This document shows positions 6,903 to 10,144 of a stretch of DNA of 10,144 bases, piece after piece. This stretch comes from Spirochaetaceae bacterium (lineage in GTDB: Bacteria > Spirochaetota > Spirochaetia > Treponematales > Breznakiellaceae), in contig JAITCP010000169.1 of assembly GCA_031283025.1 (NCBI GenBank), forward strand, positions 1-10,144, read 5' to 3'. Within the stretch, counting starts at the first letter, position 1. Every line of letters begins with the position of its first letter. The notes below the pieces were generated by a model. That model was given only the letters and a program-made list of their open reading frames with translations, did not search any database and was not told the origin of the DNA. A program made the translations under genes and the position numbers.

Positions 6903-7835
6903 ATGAAAACAATGTTCAACTTTGATGGTTTTACGCTCTCCGGCTTTAGAGCGGCGCTTATAGTCTGCTGCCTTTGTTTGATAGGCCCTGCTGCTGGTTT
7001 CCTCTTATGTGCCCAGGAAACCCCGGCTCCTGAAGAAGACTGGTCCCCTGTGGAACCGGACGTTTCTACAGAAACTGCTCCGGCTGATCCCACGCCGGCT
7101 CCGGCACAGACTGTTTCTCCGCAGGCACAGACAGATCCTATAACCGTACAACCCACTCAGACGCCGCCGCCGGCACAAACCCAGCCAGCCGGCCAGACAC
7201 CACAGCGTCCCCAGCAGCAGCCCGGCCCCAATGCGCTGCAGAACTACCGCATAGGCCGCGATCTGGAAGCCAGAAACCGCTTTGCAGAGGCAAACACCCA
7301 TTACAATGAAGCAATACGGCTCTGCCTGAACGAACTGAACCAGAACGGCTCCAACATGGATTCGTATACGGTTCTTACCTGGTCGCTCCTCAGACAACGA
7401 CGTTACTCAGAGGTAATCAACTGGGGAGACAGGGCCTTACGAGTCAACCCCGGTGATTACCGCATCATAGAAACCATGGGAGAAGCGTACTTTTACCTGA
7501 ACGATTATGAACATTCCCTTATCATGATGCAGCGTTACGCCGCATCCATGCCCCGCGGAGACAGGGCGTCTACGGCGTATTTTTTTATGGGAGAAATCTA
7601 CCGTAACCAGCGGAAGTACCTTCATGCCGATATTGCCTACACAACCGCGGTAACCCTGGAAGGCGGCATATTCCTCTGGTGGTACAGACTTGGCACGGTG
7701 CGGGAAGCCGCCGGGGAATACGCATCCGCCATAATAGCGTACGAGAAAGTCCTTAGCCTTAATCCCGGTTACCGGGAAGCCTCTGAAGCGCTGGAAAGGA
7801 CCAAACGGCTTCTGGCGGCATCTCCCCAAACCTAA
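6903..7835 (+). CDS. Secreted Pro/Gln/Thr-rich protein with tetratricopeptide repeats
   Basis: A 310-residue protein without a recognised gene name. Residues 1-38 look like a signal peptide: basic/polar start, hydrophobic core 17-36 and a possible signal peptidase I site after Ala37 (LCA-QE). Cys36 has no classical lipobox, though spirochaete lipoboxes are loose. Residues 39-112 are a low-complexity linker rich in Pro, Thr, Gln and Ala, probably disordered and spanning the periplasm. Residues about 111-305 form roughly five TPR-like helical pairs, beginning near 111, 154, 187, 223 and 257; the last (WYRLGTVREAAGEYASAIIAYEKVLSLNPGYR) is the clearest. TPRs bind proteins, so a periplasmic or cell-envelope scaffold or assembly factor is likely; the partner is unknown. 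It starts 14 nt after nfnB but has its own promoter and no Shine-Dalgarno. ATG 6912 (Met4) is the alternative start; I prefer 6903 as the first ATG of the predicted leaderless RNA. Confidence 0.85.
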   Translation: MKTMFNFDGFTLSGFRAALIVCCLCLIGPAAGFLLCAQETPAPEEDWSPVEPDVSTETAPADPTPAPAQTVSPQAQTDPITVQPTQTPPPAQTQPAGQTPQRPQQQPGPNALQNYRIGRDLEARNRFAEANTHYNEAIRLCLNELNQNGSNMDSYTVLTWSLLRQRRYSEVINWGDRALRVNPGDYRIIETMGEAYFYLNDYEHSLIMMQRYAASMPRGDRASTAYFFMGEIYRNQRKYLHADIAYTTAVTLEGGIFLWWYRLGTVREAAGEYASAIIAYEKVLSLNPGYREASEALERTKRLLAASPQT

Positions 7836-7946
7836 TGCTCTGTAATTATTAAGGCTTTGTTATTAGCTCATGTTACGCAGGATGGTGAATTTTTAATTAG
7901 ATTTTTCCCGGAAAACAGGTAAATCTCGGCAATTTTGCATAAAATA

Positions 7947-7955
7947 TGCTATTAT
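7947..7955 (+). promoter_or_regulatory. Putative extended -10 promoter of the response regulator
   Basis: TGC followed by TATTAT (7950-7955; 5 of 6 to TATAAT) forms an extended -10 element; no good -35 is seen at 16-18 bp. The predicted start is near 7962, leaving a leader of about 42 nt that contains a strong Shine-Dalgarno (AAAGGAG, 7986-7992) 11 nt before ATG 8004. Unlike pyrG, cheR and the TPR gene, this gene therefore has a conventional leader. Confidence 0.4.
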
Positions 7956-7967
7956 TAAGTTAATAAT
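7951..7967. promoter_or_regulatory. Operator-like 17-bp perfect palindrome
   Basis: ATTATTAA (7951-7958), G, TTAATAAT (7960-7967) is a perfect 8+1+8 dyad. It overlaps the predicted -10 and transcript start of the response regulator gene, the usual position for a repressor site. No particular regulator family is implied by the sequence. Confidence 0.4.
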
Positions 7968-8003
7968 GTCAAAAAAAGAATTAAGAAAGGAGTAATAAAC
8001 AAG

Positions 8004-8414
8004 ATGACGTATGGCGCAAATGAAAAGAAAAGGATTCTTGTGATAGATGACGACACAATTTTTCTTACAACCGCTGAGTTATTTCTGAAAGATGAATATG
8101 AAATGTATAAGGCTAATTCCGGTGAAGAAGCGATGAAGTTATTAAACGACCAAAAAATAGTTCCCCATTTAATAATGCTGGACATATTAATGCCGAACAT
8201 GGACGGATGGCAAATTTACAATAAACTTAAGGCATTAAATGATTATAAGGAAATTCCGGTAGTGTTTTTAACGTCTATGAATGAAGAAACAGAAAAAAAA
8301 CGCGCGCAAAAAATAGGAGCGGCTGATTATATAACAAAACCATTTAACCTGACAGACTTAAGAAGCAGAATTAAGAAAATTATCCTGAGTACGGCAATGA
8401 CAAACAAAGACTAA
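8004..8414 (+). CDS. Single-domain (CheY-like) response regulator
   Basis: A 136-residue receiver domain with no output domain. Acidic pocket Asp15/Asp16, phospho-acceptor Asp60 (MLDILMPNMDG), switch Thr90 (FLTSMN) and Lys112 (ADYITKPF) are all present, so it should accept phosphate from a histidine kinase. It signals by protein contact, as CheY or Spo0F do; which, is not decidable here. The pattern IPVVFLTSMNEETEKKRAQKIGAADYITKPF resembles receivers found in hybrid kinases and diguanylate-cyclase systems more than classical CheY. The gene is visibly richer in A/T-ending codons (AAA, ATA, TTA) than its neighbours, which may reflect separate origin or strong expression. It is preceded by AAAGGAG 11 nt upstream and ends 63 nt before the helicase gene; no partner kinase is present in the window. 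The stop codon lies in a small dyad (AGACTA-A-TAGTCT, 8408-8420). Confidence 0.93.
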   Translation: MTYGANEKKRILVIDDDTIFLTTAELFLKDEYEMYKANSGEEAMKLLNDQKIVPHLIMLDILMPNMDGWQIYNKLKALNDYKEIPVVFLTSMNEETEKKRAQKIGAADYITKPFNLTDLRSRIKKIILSTAMTNKD

Positions 8415-8477
8415 TAGTCTATCCTTCAATTAATGAAAACACCACTAATAAAAGCCCCTCAAGGAAATACCCCTTAA

Positions 8478-10144
8478 ATGAAGCTCAACTACAGCGGAGA
8501 ACTCAACGGCCCCCAGTGTGAGGCGGTAGAAACCCTGGAAGGCCCGGTATTAATCATCGCCGGGGCAGGTTCAGGCAAAACCAGAGTGATCACGTACCGC
8601 ATAGCCAGAATGTTGGAAACAGGAATCCCACAGCACGCCATACTCGCCCTGACTTTTACCAACAAAGCGGCGCGGGAAATGGAAAACCGGGTTAAGGAAT
8701 TAACGGGAAAAAAGCTCCAAAGCCTTACGGTCAGCACCTTTCATGCCTTTGGCGTAAAAATTCTGCGGGAAGAAATTGAAGCTCTGGGCTACCGGAGCAA
8801 TTTTTCCATCTACGATGAAACAGACAGGGAGGAACTTATCAAGGAAACCTTGCGGGAATGTCGGATGGAGAGTAAAGGCGCAAACATCTACGGTCTGGGC
8901 CAGCTTTTTTCCAATATCAAGACAGGACGCTATTCCTGGCGCAGCGCCCCGGCCATTACGGAAACTACCGGAAGAAAGCAGGCGGCTTCAAACTATGAAC
9001 GGGTGTACAACGAATACCAGCACAGCCTTAAGGTGTTTAACGCGCTGGATTTTGACGATCTTTTGGTTCTGCCTATAACGCTTTTTGAAGACCGCCCTGA
9101 AATTCTGGACAAGTACCGCCGCCGCTACCAGTATATCATGGTGGATGAATTCCAGGACACAAGCCTTATCCAGTACCGCCTTTTGCGGCTCCTTGCCTTA
9201 GGAAACGAACCGGCGGCTTCCCGCCTGCCCGGAGCAAATGTCTGCGTTGTGGGGGACGATGATCAGTCCATTTATTCATGGCGGGGGGCAAACTATGAAA
9301 ACTTGCTTTTGTTTGAGCGGGATTTCCCAGGCGCAAAGGAAATAAAACTGGAACAGAACTACCGCTCCACCACCACAATTCTGGAAGCGGCCAACGGAGT
9401 AATTGTCCACAACACAAATCGCAAGGATAAAACCCTTTGGTCCGGCAACACCGGGGGCAAAAGCGTTGAACTGTACCACCCGGAAAACGAAAGCGCCGAG
9501 GGGGATTTTATTGCCGGGAAAATCCGGGAACACATAATGCGGGACGGGCTTGGCTACGATGCCTTTGGGGTGCTGCTGCGAACCAATTCCCTTACACGGG
9601 CCATTGAGGAATCTTTTCTGGAGTCAAACATTCCCTACAAAGTGTCCGGGGGCATGAGTTTTTTTCAGCGCAAGGAGATCAAGGACATTCTTTCGTACCT
9701 GCGTGTTATCGCCAATTTCAACGACGATGTAAACCTCCTGCGGATCATCAACACGCCCCGGCGGGGAATTGGCAAAGGGACGATCCAGGCCGTTTCTGAA
9801 CTGGCCCGGCGCAATAAGACGTTTCTCTGGGATGCGATGGACAGGCTCTGCCGTTTCCCTTCCGCGGGGAATTTCCTGACGGACAATGCGTCATCGCTTC
9901 CCCCAAAAACAAGGGCGGAAATAGAAATTTTTATGAACCTGATTGAAGCGTTCCGTGAACGTATCTTTGGTTCGCCGGGAAAGCTGGCAGAACAGGTCCA
10001 TAATCTGGTTGATCACATCAACTACTGGCCCTATCTGATGACGGAATTCAGCAAGGATGAAAAAATAGCCCGCTGGCGTTTTTCCAACATCGAATATTTT
10101 ATTCAAGCCATTGAAAATTGGGAGAAAGACCCTGACAATTTTGA
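8478..10144 (+). CDS. UvrD/Rep/PcrA-family superfamily 1 DNA helicase, 3' end beyond the window
   Basis: An open frame of 555 codons runs off the right edge without a stop. It is an ATP-dependent 3'-5' helicase that unwinds DNA in repair and replication restart. Visible motifs: Q motif NGPQCEAV (10-17), Walker A AGAGSGKT (28-35), Ia LTFTNKAAREM (58-68), Ib STFHAFG (86-92), II DEFQDTS (223-229), III VGDDDQSIYSWRGA (258-271), and IV QNYRST (293-298). The 2B-domain region with INTPRRGIGKGTI follows. Motifs V and VI lie outside, as expected for a protein of about 650-750 residues. The DDDQSIYSWRGA motif is closest to E. coli Rep in my memory, so Rep is as likely as PcrA/UvrD; RecB and AddA are excluded by the compact spacing. 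The start ATG 8478 has only a distant Shine-Dalgarno-like AAGGAA (8461-8466), 11 nt upstream. Whether it shares a transcript with the response regulator is unclear. Confidence 0.93.
   Translation, partial: MKLNYSGELNGPQCEAVETLEGPVLIIAGAGSGKTRVITYRIARMLETGIPQHAILALTFTNKAAREMENRVKELTGKKLQSLTVSTFHAFGVKILREEIEALGYRSNFSIYDETDREELIKETLRECRMESKGANIYGLGQLFSNIKTGRYSWRSAPAITETTGRKQAASNYERVYNEYQHSLKVFNALDFDDLLVLPITLFEDRPEILDKYRRRYQYIMVDEFQDTSLIQYRLLRLLALGNEPAASRLPGANVCVVGDDDQSIYSWRGANYENLLLFERDFPGAKEIKLEQNYRSTTTILEAANGVIVHNTNRKDKTLWSGNTGGKSVELYHPENESAEGDFIAGKIREHIMRDGLGYDAFGVLLRTNSLTRAIEESFLESNIPYKVSGGMSFFQRKEIKDILSYLRVIANFNDDVNLLRIINTPRRGIGKGTIQAVSELARRNKTFLWDAMDRLCRFPSAGNFLTDNASSLPPKTRAEIEIFMNLIEAFRERIFGSPGKLAEQVHNLVDHINYWPYLMTEFSKDEKIARWRFSNIEYFIQAIENWEKDPDNF

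Larger units (their letters stand above)
7836..8003. promoter_or_regulatory. AT-rich intergenic region with several short perfect palindromes
   Basis: The 168 bp between the TPR gene and the response regulator holds no reading frame I can support and no clear terminator with a T-run. It contains three perfect short dyads: TTTTCC-C-GGAAAA (7903-7915), itself flanked by AGATTT (7899-7904) and AAATCT (7921-7926); GCATA-AAA-TATGC (7937-7949); and ATTATTAA-G-TTAATAAT (7951-7967). The cluster lies just upstream of and over the predicted promoter of the downstream gene, as expected for a regulated promoter region. In AT-rich DNA some short palindromes arise by chance. Confidence 0.5.

Noticed and set aside
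7005..7829. Two 130-codon minus-strand frames opposite the TPR gene
   Set aside because: The compositions (Arg/Gly/Cys-rich) are those of antisense frames, and the plus-strand product has a coherent signal peptide and TPR repeats.
8408..8420. AGACTA-A-TAGTCT dyad at the response regulator stop as a terminator
   Set aside because: The stem is only 6 bp, AT-rich and not followed by a T-run.

Overview
The window looks like part of a spirochaete chromosome, most likely Treponema of the termite-gut type. Base composition is near 50% GC by eye. The gene set is also consistent: CTP synthase, CheR and CheB, a bifurcating NfnAB transhydrogenase, a periplasmic TPR protein and a UvrD/Rep-family helicase. 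The genus call is inference from gene content and protein style; no rRNA or other marker is present.

Layout. (a) Positions 1-147 form a long imperfect palindrome with perfect 20-bp ends, either a MITE-like element or a bidirectional terminator-like structure. (b) A minus-strand pair, pyrG then an lptC-like lipoprotein gene, reads leftwards and overlaps by 11 nt. (c) A 54-bp divergent region (2404-2457) separates pyrG from the rightward genes; each side has a promoter-like sequence that puts the predicted transcript start almost on the start codon. (d) The rightward genes are cheR, cheB, nfnA and nfnB, tightly spaced and probably one transcript. (e) A secreted Pro-rich/TPR protein gene follows, with its own very strong promoter-like sequence inside the 3' end of nfnB. 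(f) A 168-bp intergenic region holds several short perfect palindromes, followed by an AT-rich single-domain response regulator. (g) A UvrD/Rep/PcrA-family helicase starts at 8478 and runs off the right edge.

How the genes work together. CheR and CheB methylate and demethylate chemoreceptors, so they form the adaptation arm of chemotaxis. NfnA and NfnB form the NADH-dependent reduced ferredoxin:NADP+ oxidoreductase, which links NADH, NADPH and ferredoxin pools in fermentative and acetogenic anaerobes. PyrG makes CTP for nucleic acid and phospholipid synthesis. The LptC-like protein points to a lipid-transport bridge to the outer membrane. The response regulator has no output domain and no partner kinase in the window.

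Most of the window is ordinary housekeeping DNA. The points deserving a second look are the 147-nt palindrome, the repeated pattern of apparently leaderless starts (pyrG, cheR, TPR gene), and the palindrome lying on the predicted promoter of the response regulator. I found no rRNA, tRNA, CRISPR array, transposase gene or defence system.
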